Assembly: GCA_030765045.1 (NCBI GenBank)
Contig: CM060964.1
Span: 275,210,888 to 275,274,887, forward strand
Direction: 5' to 3'
From: Tenodera sinensis
Lineage: Eukaryota > Arthropoda > Insecta > Mantodea > Mantidae
DNA: 64,000 nt
The notes under the pieces were generated by a model. The model was not told the DNA's origin. It searched no databases and was given only the letters and a program-made list of their open reading frames with translations. The position numbers and the translations under genes are program-made. This document shows positions 43,905 through 54,786 of this stretch, piece by piece; the stretch's first letter is position 1, and each line of letters begins with the position of its first letter.

Positions 43905-44469
43905 TGTGCTGATTGCACATCGATTGTTCACTACACCGGTTCAACTGTTTTTGAGGCAGTGTTGGCCCGCTAGGGAGTGCTGTCGTCTTGCCGAGCTTAC
44001 ATGAGGGTAGCGAGAGAAGGGGTGGTATGGAGTAGTGAGTCGTGATTGTAACCTCCCGAGGTATGTAGCTTTTCTCTCTCTGTTCTTACTACTACAGCCG
44101 TAAGTATGCGGGATCGATTTTCTGTGATATAATGATTTCTATGGGGGCAATTATTTTCTGGGTTTAGGTCGTCACTTACGCGGACAATAGTAAACTCAGA
44201 TTTCAAATAGGTAAACCGGGTGTATAGCTGTAAAATGTGTTCAACTCACCTCATTTATATTCACTTTATATATTGTAATTTTATCAAGCGTGAACATTTG
44301 TAAGTTATAATTAAGAAAAATTTGTTGATCCAAATCTTCCATTTTCTTTCTATGAAAAGGGGGGGCACTCCTTTGCCAGAAAAGGTCCTGCCGTTTTCCC
44401 CATAAGGTGATCCGTTTCCTTCTTCCACAAAAAAAAAAAAATTGACTGCATCCCGTGAAGGGCAGTGCA
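43905..44469 (+). repeat. 5' LTR of the Gypsy element
   Basis: 565 bp, starting TGTGCTGATTGCACATCG and ending GGGCAGTGCA. By eye it differs from the 3' LTR by about 13 substitutions (mostly transitions) plus small G- and A-run length changes. Confidence 0.9.
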
Positions 44470-44637
44470 AATCTCTGGTAGCAGAGTGTGGTTACTTTTC
44501 AAAAAGTCGTAAGTGGGATTATTAGAAAGATAGTTTGGCTTTTCAAAATTTGGTTTGGGCTGGAAGACTAACAAAATGGTTACTGTAGTGGCCGCGGCCT
44601 TTCTACGGAAAGGTGAACTAAACTTTGAGTTGGCTAT

Positions 44638-45834
44638 ATGAGGTGGAGTTTTGATTCCGACCGCGGATGTTGCGACCACATTGGAAGAGTTCTTAAGGTG
44701 AAAGATTGCCCCATTAGACGGTTGAGTGCTGGTAATATGTTGGTGCAGGACGCGCCGGGTGAATGCGAGAAGGCTTTGGTCGAATTTAAAGAGTTGTTTA
44801 CTGATTCCGACTTGGGAAAGGCACTCACCAAACAGCAGCTTAGAAGGCTTTCTGCGAGGGTGACCCATTATATTCGAAGACTTGAATACCTCGCGAAATA
44901 CTTTCCTGGCCTTCCTTTTGGAACTTCGTTGCCTCAGTTACGCGAAGGGTTTCAGTCTATTTGTCAGAGTTTGGACGGGGTAATGTCCAAAGATGGCGGC
45001 CCCGAACTATCCCACGAACAGGTTGCCGAAGTTTCTAGATCGATAAATCCCCTGGGCAGTGAACTGGTATCGGCATATCAGCGGATTAAGTTGTTACACC
45101 CGCTACAGGAATTTGTTCAATCCCAACCTGATTTTGTAGTGACAGATGTTACAACGGCTGTGGAGTTTCTGAGATTTTTAGTACGTGGGAGTGAAACAGC
45201 TGAAAGGGCTGACGTGCCGCAGGTTGTGTTGTTACAGGCAATTGCTAGCAAGGTTAAGGGCATGGCTCTCAATATTTTGGATCGATCTAAGCAGGCTACG
45301 CACCCCATACGTGCTTTACACGAGGATGTGTTACGATGTTTTGTCCCTCGTAGGGCGATAATGGCCATAAGTCAACAAAATTACTTGAGGACGCAGGGGT
45401 TTCAGGAACCATTTTTGGAATATGTGGATAGGGTTAAGCATTATGCACGTGTATTGCTGCTGCCTGATAGTGAGCAACAGGTGTGTGACATCGTTTTGTC
45501 AGGACTTACTAGGGAGACACGTTCAGCTTTGATCTTTACCAGCCGTCCCGTTACTTTTAGTGAATTGGACTCTTTGGTGCCGTCACTGGCCGAGCTTAAC
45601 GAAGCCGATAGTGCACGTGGTTGCAACATAACTCGCTCTCCCCCCGTCTTACCACGATTAAGTTTGCCTTCTTCAGCTGAGGTGCCTCCTCAGCGCAATG
45701 TGGCTGGGGCGCGTAATTGTTATAGGTGTGGAATGGAGGGGCATTTGGTGAGGCAGTGTCCCTTTACGCGTAATCGCCGACCTCAGGGAACAACATTGAT
45801 CCTTGAAACTGGGTACCTGCCGAGGCGCATTTGA
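44638..45834 (+). CDS. Gypsy gag polyprotein (398 residues)
   Basis: An intact ORF for the structural protein that packages retrotransposon RNA. The N-terminal two thirds is helical capsid-like sequence (for example FLRFLVRGSETAERADVPQV and RTQGFQEPFLEYVDRVKHYA). Near the C-terminus a single zinc knuckle CYRCGMEGHLVRQC (C-x2-C-x4-H-x4-C, about aa 361-374) binds RNA. The listed ATG is the first in frame; the native start could be a later ATG such as the one before LVQDAPGECE. Confidence 0.85.
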   Translation: MRWSFDSDRGCCDHIGRVLKVKDCPIRRLSAGNMLVQDAPGECEKALVEFKELFTDSDLGKALTKQQLRRLSARVTHYIRRLEYLAKYFPGLPFGTSLPQLREGFQSICQSLDGVMSKDGGPELSHEQVAEVSRSINPLGSELVSAYQRIKLLHPLQEFVQSQPDFVVTDVTTAVEFLRFLVRGSETAERADVPQVVLLQAIASKVKGMALNILDRSKQATHPIRALHEDVLRCFVPRRAIMAISQQNYLRTQGFQEPFLEYVDRVKHYARVLLLPDSEQQVCDIVLSGLTRETRSALIFTSRPVTFSELDSLVPSLAELNEADSARGCNITRSPPVLPRLSLPSSAEVPPQRNVAGARNCYRCGMEGHLVRQCPFTRNRRPQGTTLILETGYLPRRI

Positions 45835-45924
45835 CGCCAGGGACAGGGCAGAAGCCCTAGTATTAATGCTATTTTTGGCCGCGTCAAGGGACTCCCGTTT
45901 GATTCAAAGCCTTTTCTACACCTT

Positions 45925-46548
45925 GTGGTGGGGAAAGTACCAGTCACGACTTTGTTGGATACGGGGAGCAGTTGTTCCTTAGTGCAGGAGAAATATTTTA
46001 AAGAGGTATTGTCTAAGTGTGGGTTGAAGCCCGAGAGGCAACCGCTACATTGTGTTTCAGTAAATGGCCAAGAGTTTCAGGTCGAAAACAGGGTGCTTCT
46101 TACTTTGCGATTCCCGCAGTTTACATGGAAACATTGGTGCTACCTGTTACCAGGGTTACCTCACCATTTGATTTTAGGAGCAGACTTTATGCCTCGGGTG
46201 GGATTGGCCTTTGATTTTGCTAGGCGTGAGATATCTTTTGTTTTTGCACCAACCGTGAAGATCCCCTTTTATCGCAAGCGTATGGCACGATATTCAGCTT
46301 CATGTGTACGAAGCCGTTCAGATCTTCACTTAGGTGGTGGTAGGGATAGCTTGACCCATTTGACCGAGGAGGATCAGGGTAGAATGGAGAATTTGTTACA
46401 ACATTTCCACAAGTTATTTTCGGGGAAGCCGGGTGTTACTAATTTGAAGCAATACAATATTGAGCTAGAGGATACTACTCCGGTAAAACTCCCGCCGTAT
46501 CGGTTGACCCCTCCTAAGATGGCCGTTTTAAAGCACAAGATTAACTAA
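45925..46548 (+). pseudogene. Gypsy pol, protease and start of reverse transcriptase
   Basis: The aspartic protease motif LLDTGSSCSLV (about aa 10) is intact, with the flap/second motif HHLILGADFMPRVGL about 75 residues on. Connector sequence follows, then the RT start YRLTPPKMAVLKHKIN. A TAA at 46546-46548 stops the frame just before the finger domain (MLEKGIIRPS), which would otherwise continue in the same frame. Confidence 0.85.
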
Positions 46549-47103
46549 ATGTTGGAAAAAGGTATAATTCGGCCTTCTACATCTTCTTATAGTAGTCCCA
46601 TGTTCCTAGTGCCTAAAGGGGATGGAGATTTTAGGCCCGTTGTTGACTACAGACGTTTAAATAAGAAAATTCGTTTGGAATCCCAACCTAACCCGGATTT
46701 ACACACGGCTGCGCACCATTTTAAAGCAGCCAAGGTATTTACAACCCTGGACCTAAATAATGCGTACTATCAGATTCCCTTGTCGGAAGGGTGCAAACAC
46801 GTGACCGGGTTCGCAACCCCTTGGCGCTTGTACGAGTTCCAAAGAATTCCTTATGGTTTAGCCACCGGTACCCAAGTTTTAACTAGATTGCTCTTTTCTG
46901 ACCTTCAATTTGAGTATGTTTACAATTATCTTGATGACGTAGTAATTTACTCGCCAGATTTTGATACCCATTGTGACCATTTGCGAGAAGTATTTAAACG
47001 GCTGGAAAGTGCCGGGTTAACGCTTAAGAAGGAAAAATGTGTCTGCGACAAGTCAGATTTCTTTCCTCGGTCATATAGTTTCACCTGCCGGGATCACCAT
47101 TGA
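46549..47103 (+). pseudogene. Gypsy pol, reverse transcriptase palm
   Basis: This continues directly from the stop at 46546. Motifs are SYSSPMFLVPKGDGDFRPVV, DYRRLN, TTLDLNNAYYQIPL (first catalytic Asp), GFATPWRLYEFQRIPYGLAT and YNYLDDVVIYS (catalytic pair intact). A frameshift at about 47058-47062, in a T/C-rich run, moves the remaining protein to another frame. Confidence 0.85.
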
Positions 47104-47680
47104 TCCGGATAGGACCAAGTCCATTAGGACCTTTCCGCCTCCCAAGAACGTGAAGGCTTTGGCGCGTTTTGTTGGCATGGTGAATTTTTTTAATAAGTTT
47201 ATCCCCAATTATGCAGCCAGGGTGGAGCCCCTGAACCGGTTACGCCGAAAGGGAATACCTTTCATTTGGACCCAGGAACAAGAAAGCGCTTTTCTAGATC
47301 TCAAGGAAGCAATCATGAACCCTCCGGTCTTAGCATTTCCCGATTTTAGTAGGCGATTCATCTTGCAAACCGACGCAAGCAAAGGAGCCTTGGCCGCGGT
47401 CCTTTTGCAAGATTTCCCCTCCGGGCGTAGACCCATTTATTATACCTCGAGAACTTTGACCGAGGTTGAGCGCAAGTATTCAGTCTATGAATTGGAAACT
47501 CTCGCGGTACTATTGGGATTAGAAAAGTATAGGCAGTATTTAGAGCTTGTAGAATTTACCCTGGAGTGTGATAACCAGGCGCTTACTTGGGCCCTTGCTA
47601 CCCCAAGATCTACTGGGAGGTTGGCTCGTTGGGGCGTACGAATGGGAGCATTTAAGTTTACGCCCGTACACGTCACGTAG
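47050..47680 (+). pseudogene. Gypsy pol, RT thumb and RNase H
   Basis: After the frameshift: SFLGHIVSPAGI, ARFVGMVNFFNKFIPNYAAR, FIWTQEQESAFLDLKEAI, FILQTDASKGALAAVLLQ (RNase H, first Asp), YYTSRTLTEVERKYSVYELE (Glu) and TLECDNQALTWAL (Asp). It ends at 47680, after FKFTPVHVT. The H2C2 integrase zinc domain that should follow is missing, so a deletion lies at about 47675-47690. Confidence 0.85.
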
Positions 47681-47689
47681 GATTAAATC

Positions 47690-48470
47690 GTGTCATGTTT
47701 GCGCCATGGCTAAGCCGGCCCAATGTGCCATGTGGAGAGGTTTGGTATCCGAGGTGGCCACTAGGCCCTTAAAGAAGTTATTTGTTGATTTTGTGGGGCC
47801 ATTTCCCCGCTCGGTTCAGGGCAATACTTATGCGTTAGTGACTGTTGACTCCTTTAGTAAATTTGTGTGGTTAAATCCTTTACCCAAGGCCAATGCCAGA
47901 GGCGTTATAAAGGTTTTAGCTTCCATTTTTGCGGCCTTTGGTGCTCCTCGTTATCTGGTTACGGATAATGGCTCTCAGTTTACCTCAAGTGTTTTCAGGA
48001 ACTTCTGTTTTGGTTGGGGGTCAAAACTATCAATACCACTCCGTATTACCCTTGCCCTTCACACGCCGAAAGGTTAGCCTTAATAGCATATCATCACGAT
48101 AACCATTCAAAGTGGGATACCAATTTACCACGTTTACAGTTAGCCTTTAATTCGGCTTGCCATGAGTCGCATGGCGTTACCCCATACCGGTTGATGTTAG
48201 CTTACACGCCTAATTCACCATTAGCTAATCTTTGGTACTTGAATGATTTGTTGCCCCAAACGTATACCCAAGAAGAGATACGTAAGACCTGGAAGTCCGC
48301 CTTTCGTAATCTCATCAGATCCCATGCTCAGGTAAAGCGACGCTATGACGCCGGCAAGAGGCCTTCGCCGTACGCTATAGGTCAGAGAGTGTTTTGTAAG
48401 TTCTTTACGCAATCCTCCAAAGGTAACGCGTATGCCGCCAAGTTGGCCCCGAGGTATGTCGAGCCGTATG

Positions 48471-48547
<77 letters not shown>

Positions 48548-48625
48548 GTTTCAGTACGTCTAAAAGACTTACGTAATGGTAGAGAGAGGAGAGCTCATAT
48601 TTCCCAATTGAAACATTTTGTGTAG
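47690..48625 (+). pseudogene. Gypsy integrase, deleted and frameshifted, with (TA)n insertion
   Basis: The catalytic core has LKKLFVDFVGPFPRSVQGNT (first Asp) and PRYLVTDNGSQFTSSVF (second Asp). After a frameshift near 48010 it continues with TINTTPYYPCPSHAERLALI (third acidic residue retained, but several residues around it appear deleted) and WDTNLPRLQLAFNSACHESH. The C-terminal domain is interrupted in frame by a (TA)n run at 48475-48543, then VSVRLKDL and RRAHISQLKHFV before a stop. Confidence 0.85.
48475..48543. repeat. (TA)n microsatellite inside integrase
   Basis: About 34 TA repeats replace a short segment of the integrase C-terminal domain and keep the frame open as alternating Ile-Tyr. 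Confidence 0.9.
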
Positions 48626-49602
48626 GTTAATGTGTAGAACCTCCCTTCTACTTCATTCCTTGTTGCTTTTCGTTATTTGTTTTGGTTGGTGTGTTGTTAT
48701 GATGTGGAGTTATTGTTTGTTTATATTTGGTGTTTGTTTTCCTTTGTATGTTATTGTTATGATGTGGGAGGAGTACTTTATTTTGGTATGAAGCGTGCCT
48801 TGTGTTTAGCGGGTAGCATACCTTCACGGCTCCACTAGTTTTTCGTTCCTCCCCGCGCTGTTGTGACATGTGTGTGTGTTTGTGGTATGTTTGAGAAGTG
48901 TTTCTGGAGTGTTTGTAATATGTTTGAGAAGTGTTTCTGGAATGTTTAGAGTGTGTGTGTCTGGTGGCTTTTCTCGTTTACCAATTATGTGTGATATGTT
49001 TTGTGTTTTTGTGTTGTCTGGCCAGTAAGGGGGTTTTATATGCGCATTAATTTGTACAAGACCTTGTTTTTCAGCTGATCATTTAAATAATTTATATGGA
49101 ATGTTATTACTTTTGTCATTCTTAACATTACCTTTATATTGTTATTGTTAAATAATTGATATCGAATGTTATCACTTTCTGATTTAGTTACTAAATTGCT
49201 TTGCATTTTATATTGTTAAACAATTTACGGGTGTGTCTACGTCGGGTGTTCACTCAAAAGCATCTTGGCGACATGACGCCCATTTCAGCGAGTGCTAAGA
49301 CTCATTCCCAAAGTCAGGATCGACGGCCTTCGCACTCGACTACGTGGGATTCATCTGACGAAAGACAACTGGCGATCAACTAAGCCCCTCTGCCAGTGAA
49401 AAAGTGTCCCCAGTGTTACTGTGACCCCAACAGTGAATTGGTGATGGTGATAGTGTTCTATGCCAGTGATCTCACAGTGACCAAAACAAAATAATCTGGT
49501 GGTTTAAGGTGTATCCTTTAAGCTCTGGGTGGTGTCTTAACCATGTTTAATCTGCCTTTATCCTATGGTGAGGTGATGTTGTTAGATGGGGGAGGGGGTG
49601 AT
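48626..49602 (+). other. 3' untranslated region of the Gypsy element
   Basis: GT-rich non-coding sequence between the integrase stop and the 3' LTR. A purine-rich run GGGGGAGGGGGTG (about 49588-49600), just upstream of the LTR, is the likely polypurine tract for plus-strand priming. Confidence 0.65.
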
Positions 49603-50163
49603 TGTGCTGATTGCACATCGATTGTTCACTACACCGGTTCAACTGTTTTTGAGGCAGCGTTGGCCCGCTAGGGAGTGCTGTCATCTTGCCGAGCTTACGT
49701 GAGGGTAGCGAGAGAAGGGGTGGTGTGGAGTAGTGAGTCGTGATTGTAACCTCCCGAGGTATGTAGCTTTTCTCTCTCTGTTCTTATTACTACAGCCGTA
49801 AGTATGCGGGATCGATTTTCTGTGCTATAATGATTTCTATGGGGGCAATTATTTTCTGAGTTTAGGTCGTTACTTACGCGGACAATAGTAAACTCAGATT
49901 TCAAATAGGTAAACCGGGTGTATAGCTGTAAAATGTGTTCAACTCACCTCATTTATATTCACTTTATATATTGTAATTTCATCAAGCGTGAACATTTGTA
50001 AGTTATAATTAAGAAAAATTTGTTGATCCAAATCTTCCATTTTCTTTCTATGAAAAGGGGGCACTCCTTTGCCAGAAAAGGTCCTGCCATTTTCCCCATA
50101 AGGTAATCCGTTTCCTTCTTCCACAAAAAAAAAATTTGACTGCATCCCGTGAAGGGCAGTGCA
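49603..50163 (+). repeat. 3' LTR of the Gypsy element
   Basis: 561 bp, TG...CA, matching the 5' LTR throughout. It is followed by the TSD CTCC. Confidence 0.9.
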
Positions 50164-50167
50164 CTCC

Positions 50168-50714
50168 AGTGTTAAAAAGGCTTTTGTGAAGGCACCATTC
50201 AGAGTTCAAAATTTTTTTTACTTATTTCCAGATTTGCCCTTACCCCCTGAGCCAGTTTCGACTTGATGGGGTACATGATTACAGGTTGTCATATTATGTG
50301 GAACATTTCAGTGAAGTGAAAACAGTAATCAATTCCTTAAAGGTGGAAGATGCAGCTATCATTGCTATAGCTCAGGAATATTTTTCTGAAGATGGCATTG
50401 GGGGAAACTTTCTCAGAAAGATGAAATTTCAAATATACTATGTGCAGAAACTCAGTGCTGCTAAAATTACATTCAATAAGCTTAGTTGGGTGTTAAATAA
50501 AAATCCTGGTTGCAAAACAATCTGTCAAATCATCAAAACATTGTCTGATGATGGTGAAAAATCTGTAGCAGAAGAGGAATTCACTGAAGGAAGGTTGTGG
50601 TGTTTTTCACATGCACCTGTGATATACGATGTAGAAAAGACTTTTTCATTGCATAAAACCTTCTTCACTGATAGACATAGGAACTTCACACAAGAAAGCC
50701 TCTGGGAAACTTGA
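50168..50714 (+). pseudogene. hAT transposase relic, 3' part of the split copy
   Basis: Immediately after the Gypsy TSD the hAT protein resumes: VKKAFVKAPFRVQNFF, LPPEPVSTRWGTW, VEHFSEVKTVINSLKVEDAA, SWVLNKNPGCKTICQIIKTL, and the dimerisation motif VIYDVEKTFSLHKTFFTDRH (aligned with the one at 3490). The frame is mostly open from 50286 to 50714. Confidence 0.75.
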
Positions 50715-50783
50715 CCATGTAGTTGAATGCCCTTAAACCTACATCTCCTCCTACTACAACAATGAATAAAGTAAGATTACCCT

Positions 50784-51494
50784 TGAGACGGGAACTTCTA
50801 CGTATATATTTGTAATTTTAGATTAAGAATGTACATAAATATAAGATTTTAGATATAAGTATAACTTGGTATTGTGCAAAGAAATTGCCTTTTGAAAGTA
50901 GGTTGACCTGAACAAGTTTCTAAAGGCCTCTAGAACTAAAGAAATCAAATCTATGTCCTTAATTTAGTCACATTAGAGTTCATTAAACAGTTAAATAATG
51001 TATCGAATGGACAGTATGGGAAATCGAGGTGCAAAGTGCAACGGTCTGACAGTTGGGTCTGGATGGCGATGTGCCCAGGAGTGTAAACCTCGTAGCGCTA
51101 AATAAGTATAGCTTCGCGCCAAAAAAGGGAACGTCGAGGTGGAAAGTGTAACGGTCTGACAGTTTGAGTCTGGGTGGCGATGTGACTAGACGTGTGTAAA
51201 CCTGGTATCGCTAAATGAGTATAGCTCTCGCGCCAAAAAGAAACGTCGAGGTGTGAAGTGCAACGGTGATTAGTGAACGTAAAGCAGTTAGCAACCTAAG
51301 AGAGAAGCACCAGAAACTTGCTCAGGTCGGAAATTCGAGGCAAATGAAGTGTTGAAGAATAAACTTAGTAAAAGCCTGTGTTGTGTTGTCATCTAACCTC
51401 GCGCCCGAGAAACATCCTCTCATGCCTACCTAAATCCGGCACCCAACGTCCAGAAACCGCTACTAACGGCGCTCCAAGTCACGATCCCGTTACA
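50784..51494 (+). repeat. 5' LTR of the gag-only element
   Basis: It carries an internal direct duplication of about 110 bp (blocks beginning ATCGAGGTGCAAAGTGCAAC at 51027 and GTCGAGGTGGAAAGTGTAAC at 51133, with a partial third at 51244). A poly(A) signal AATAAA lies at about 51358, followed by a GT-rich stretch. Confidence 0.9.
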
Positions 51495-51934
51495 AATGGC
51501 GTCCCAACGCGGTGGCTCGACAAAGAATGACAACTAGAGGATCACCGAGGGAAGCAGTTGACTCGGCGAGAATAAATCGACGCGTAGGAAGAAGGCGAAC
51601 TTCAACCCAGGGACAGCAGTAGAAGCCGTGGACGCGAAAAGGAGCCGACGACCAAGTAACATCACGAGCGACAGGAAACAGCCTCAAGACCTCGGAGGAA
51701 AGGCGCACGAGGTGCTGTTTCAATAAGCGAGACAATCAACATCAGAGGACGACCACATCAACCCAGCAACGCAAGTCACCGAAAGGTTAGAGTTAAACAA
51801 AACAATCCTATGTAAGACAATATATATCACAGTTAAAATAGTAAATGCATGGAAACAAATGTGTGGAAGAATGAGAGGACATTATATACTGTATGATTGA
51901 ATGGGGAAGATTAGAATAAGGTAATTTTACATAG

Positions 51935-53482
51935 ATGCTCCTTCGTAGCGGAAAGCTAAGTAGAAATACCAAAATGGAGTCGTTAGAACAGAGTAAAGAA
52001 AACAGTGCTGAGAGCAGCGATGCAGTAGGGAATACTTCGGGAGATTGCTTTAAGATACTCTTGAAAAAAATAAACGAAATGAGTACTAGAATAGAGAATA
52101 TGGGTGAGAAATTGGAAAGTAAAATTAGTGGTCAGGGTAAGGAACTAAACGAAATGAGTAGTAGAATAGAGAATATGGGTGGTCAGGTTAACGAAATGGG
52201 TGAGAAATTGGAAAGTAAAATTAGTGGTCAGGGTAAAGAACTAAACGAAATGAGTAGTAGATTAGAGAATATGGGTGGTCAAGTTAAAGAACTCTTAGAC
52301 GAAGGATTTAGGACCCAAGAATCAAAGCTCAAAGAACATTTAGATCAAAAGCACCAGGAATTTGAGGAGAGAATGAGGGAGCAATTAAATACACAGCAGG
52401 GGAGCATTTCCGAAATCCAGGAAGGGTTAAATTCCTTTAGAATTAACGTAGACGAAAATTTAGAACGTATGAAAGAGATGTGTGAAAGAAAAAATGTAGA
52501 AACTAGGAAAATGCTGACGGATGAGCTAACAGCTATTAAGAACGCAGTGCATGGGGAGGTAAATGAAACTTTGCAGGTAGTGCACGCTGAATTAGAAGCT
52601 GAGGGACAAGAAATTAATAAACTTAAGGAAAACACGGAGAGACAGCTATTAGCTCATCTAGAGGTAGATAACCGTTCAAAAAAGAACGAGAGTAGAATAG
52701 TGGAAATCCAGGGATCTGTAGAGAGAATAGAGATACAATTAAGAAGTATTAATAATGGTAATGCGACAAGCGCAGTTGACTGTAATGGAAATAACTCAAT
52801 TGTAAATAGCGCACAGCATGAGGCTGTAGCTATAGAAAATGTGACACCTAGCTCCTTCCACGTGAACCCGTCTAATACAGGAAATAGTCTTAGTCAATAT
52901 GGCCAATTACTGAATGAAGTGTCTGTTCCCATTTTTGAAGAGTCTGAGGACATAAATCCTAAGCAATTCCTTATCGACTTAGACCGCTATTTCGAGATAA
53001 AGGATATACCGGAACAGCTCAAAATGTTTGTTGTGCGTAAGGCTCTGAAAAATAGATCTCTGACATGGTTAAGGCTTGTTTTGGGAGAAAATTGCTTTTA
53101 CGAGCATTCCAAGCAAATGTTTATCAATATGTACTGGGATGCGACTACACAAAGTAAGATAAAATTAATGCTTAGGAAATTGGCCGCGGAACGAGTGAAA
53201 AAGAAAGACGAAAAAGGCAAAAGGAATCATAAGATCAGAAAGAAAACGAAAGGGGAAATCCATATTGATACACGAAACCAACAGTCATTTGTGAAACGCG
53301 TAGTAAAGATCTTTACAATAGATAAGGGGCAGGCGGATAGCCACGGTCCTCATTGTGACCACACCAAGGCGAAAAGGGACGACAGACGACCGAACCAGCT
53401 GTATTTACGGCCAATGAACCGAGTTACGGGATTGAAAACAGTAGAGAGTAACAAGGAAAGATTTATTTACCTACTTTACTAA
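51935..53482 (+). CDS. Gag-like protein with coiled-coil N-terminus (515 residues)
   Basis: Residues about 40-250 form a long predicted coiled coil, including a duplicated unit of about 32 residues (GEKLESKISGQGKELNEMSS occurs twice). Residues about 325-410 resemble the capsid-like Gypsy gag domain: VPIFEESEDINPKQFLIDLD, RYFEIKDIPEQLKMFVV and SLTWLRLVLG. The C-terminus is Lys/Arg-rich (KKKDEKGKRNHKIRKK), likely RNA-binding in place of a zinc knuckle, which is absent. The ORF is intact. It is the only coding capacity of the element; function is inferred from the domain and its position between LTRs. Confidence 0.75.
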   Translation: MLLRSGKLSRNTKMESLEQSKENSAESSDAVGNTSGDCFKILLKKINEMSTRIENMGEKLESKISGQGKELNEMSSRIENMGGQVNEMGEKLESKISGQGKELNEMSSRLENMGGQVKELLDEGFRTQESKLKEHLDQKHQEFEERMREQLNTQQGSISEIQEGLNSFRINVDENLERMKEMCERKNVETRKMLTDELTAIKNAVHGEVNETLQVVHAELEAEGQEINKLKENTERQLLAHLEVDNRSKKNESRIVEIQGSVERIEIQLRSINNGNATSAVDCNGNNSIVNSAQHEAVAIENVTPSSFHVNPSNTGNSLSQYGQLLNEVSVPIFEESEDINPKQFLIDLDRYFEIKDIPEQLKMFVVRKALKNRSLTWLRLVLGENCFYEHSKQMFINMYWDATTQSKIKLMLRKLAAERVKKKDEKGKRNHKIRKKTKGEIHIDTRNQQSFVKRVVKIFTIDKGQADSHGPHCDHTKAKRDDRRPNQLYLRPMNRVTGLKTVESNKERFIYLLY

Positions 53483-54372
53483 ATAGCTTGAAAAAAAAAA
53501 AAAAAAATTGACTTAAGTACCCGGCGTGAAAAGAGACTGAGAAAAAAAAAATGAATAAATAAAGTTGACCGTGGAATAGATGAAACAAAAGGGGATTCGA
53601 ACCGATAGAATAGTGGAGATCCAATTCATTAACAGAGTGGGCGCGAACATATAAAAGAACAATTGATGTAGAAGCGGCGAAAAGTAAACTGAGATGCGCG
53701 AACTTATGAAAGAATAATTTATGTAGATGCTGCCGAAAAGTGAACTGAGATGCGCGAACTTATGAAAGAATAATTGAAGTAGAAGCTGCCGAAAAGTATT
53801 TTGAGATGCGCGAACTTATAAAAGAACAATTGAAGTAGAAGCTGACGAAAAGTATGTTGAGATAAAAATGATAAAGTTGACCGTGAAAATAAATAACTAA
53901 ATAAAAACAAAAGTAGACCAATGCAAAGCCATGCACAAGGCGAGAAAGGTAGAAAAATGCTAAAACCGGATTAGAGTCCTAATTGCTGGAACGTTATAAC
54001 TCGTTGTAGTACTTGTTAAATGAAAAATGGAAGGAAATCACAGATTGATTACGGCTATGACAGAAATTACATAAATGATATTAAAAGTGTAAACTGTATC
54101 ATACAGTGATTGTAAATTTGATCTAATTACTTATCAAAGGGAGACCGAAGATGCGGGAAACACTAACAAGCAACAATTGAAATGAAAATGATGGTTTAAA
54201 ATACGCGCGAAGCGGTAAATAAGTTTAAAAAGACAGATGAAGGAACAATGGTAAACTTGGAAGGATATAGGTGAAAATAGGTAGAAATAAGTGTACAATT
54301 AGTAGCTCGTAAGTGTGATTAGATTAGCAGTGCAGAATGTCATTATATGAAACACTGGTTTAAGAATTTAAG

Positions 54373-54423
<51 letters not shown>

Positions 54424-54786
54424 AAATGTAAAATTAGTAGCTTGTAAATGTGAGTAGATTAGAAGTACACAATGTCATTATGTGAAACTCTGGTTATGAA
54501 CTAAGGGACCCTGGAAGACATTGAACCCTTGTGTTTACATGGGCCAGGTAGACAAGGAGAACCTGTGTCAGTGACCTATATGTGTGATATTGTAAAGGAA
54601 GAAGGTGAAAGTCCAAGACAGGTAGATAATTGAAAGCAAAGGTATGCTACTAGGAAGTGGAAATTCTCATGTGTAGGTTAAGCTGAAGTCAGGACTTCGG
54701 AGGAAAATAGAATTTGGTAACCAAAAAAAAAAGGAGAAATCTCTCAAAGATCTTCCTGTTTTTCTTGTTACAAAATCCGGCGCATT
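53483..54786 (+). other. Non-coding interior of the gag-only element
   Basis: About four tandem units of about 60 bp (GATGCGCGAACTTATGAAAG and GTAGAAGCTGCCGAAAAGTA) run from 53636 to 53862. A poly(A) run occupies about 54378-54421. No pol motif was found. A purine-rich AAAAAAAAAAGGAGAAA near 54723 is the best polypurine tract candidate but lies about 60 bp from the LTR. Confidence 0.7.

Larger units (their letters stand above)
43905..50163 (+). mobile_element. Gypsy-type LTR retrotransposon, complete but mutated
   Basis: The element has TG...CA LTRs with a 4-bp TSD CTCC (43901-43904 and 50164-50167). The order gag, protease, reverse transcriptase, RNase H, integrase is that of Ty3/Gypsy elements. 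No envelope gene is seen. A primer-binding-site-like TGGTAGCAGAG begins 6 bp inside the 5' LTR. Pol is broken by a stop, two frameshifts and deletions. It is inserted inside a hAT transposase gene. Confidence 0.92.

Noticed and set aside
48014..48625. Intact 203-residue ORF as an integrase gene
   Set aside because: It contains only the integrase end, with deletions and a (TA)n run; annotated as pseudogene.
43905..50163. Endogenous retrovirus with envelope
   Set aside because: No envelope-like ORF follows integrase; the 3' region is non-coding, so it is a Gypsy retrotransposon.
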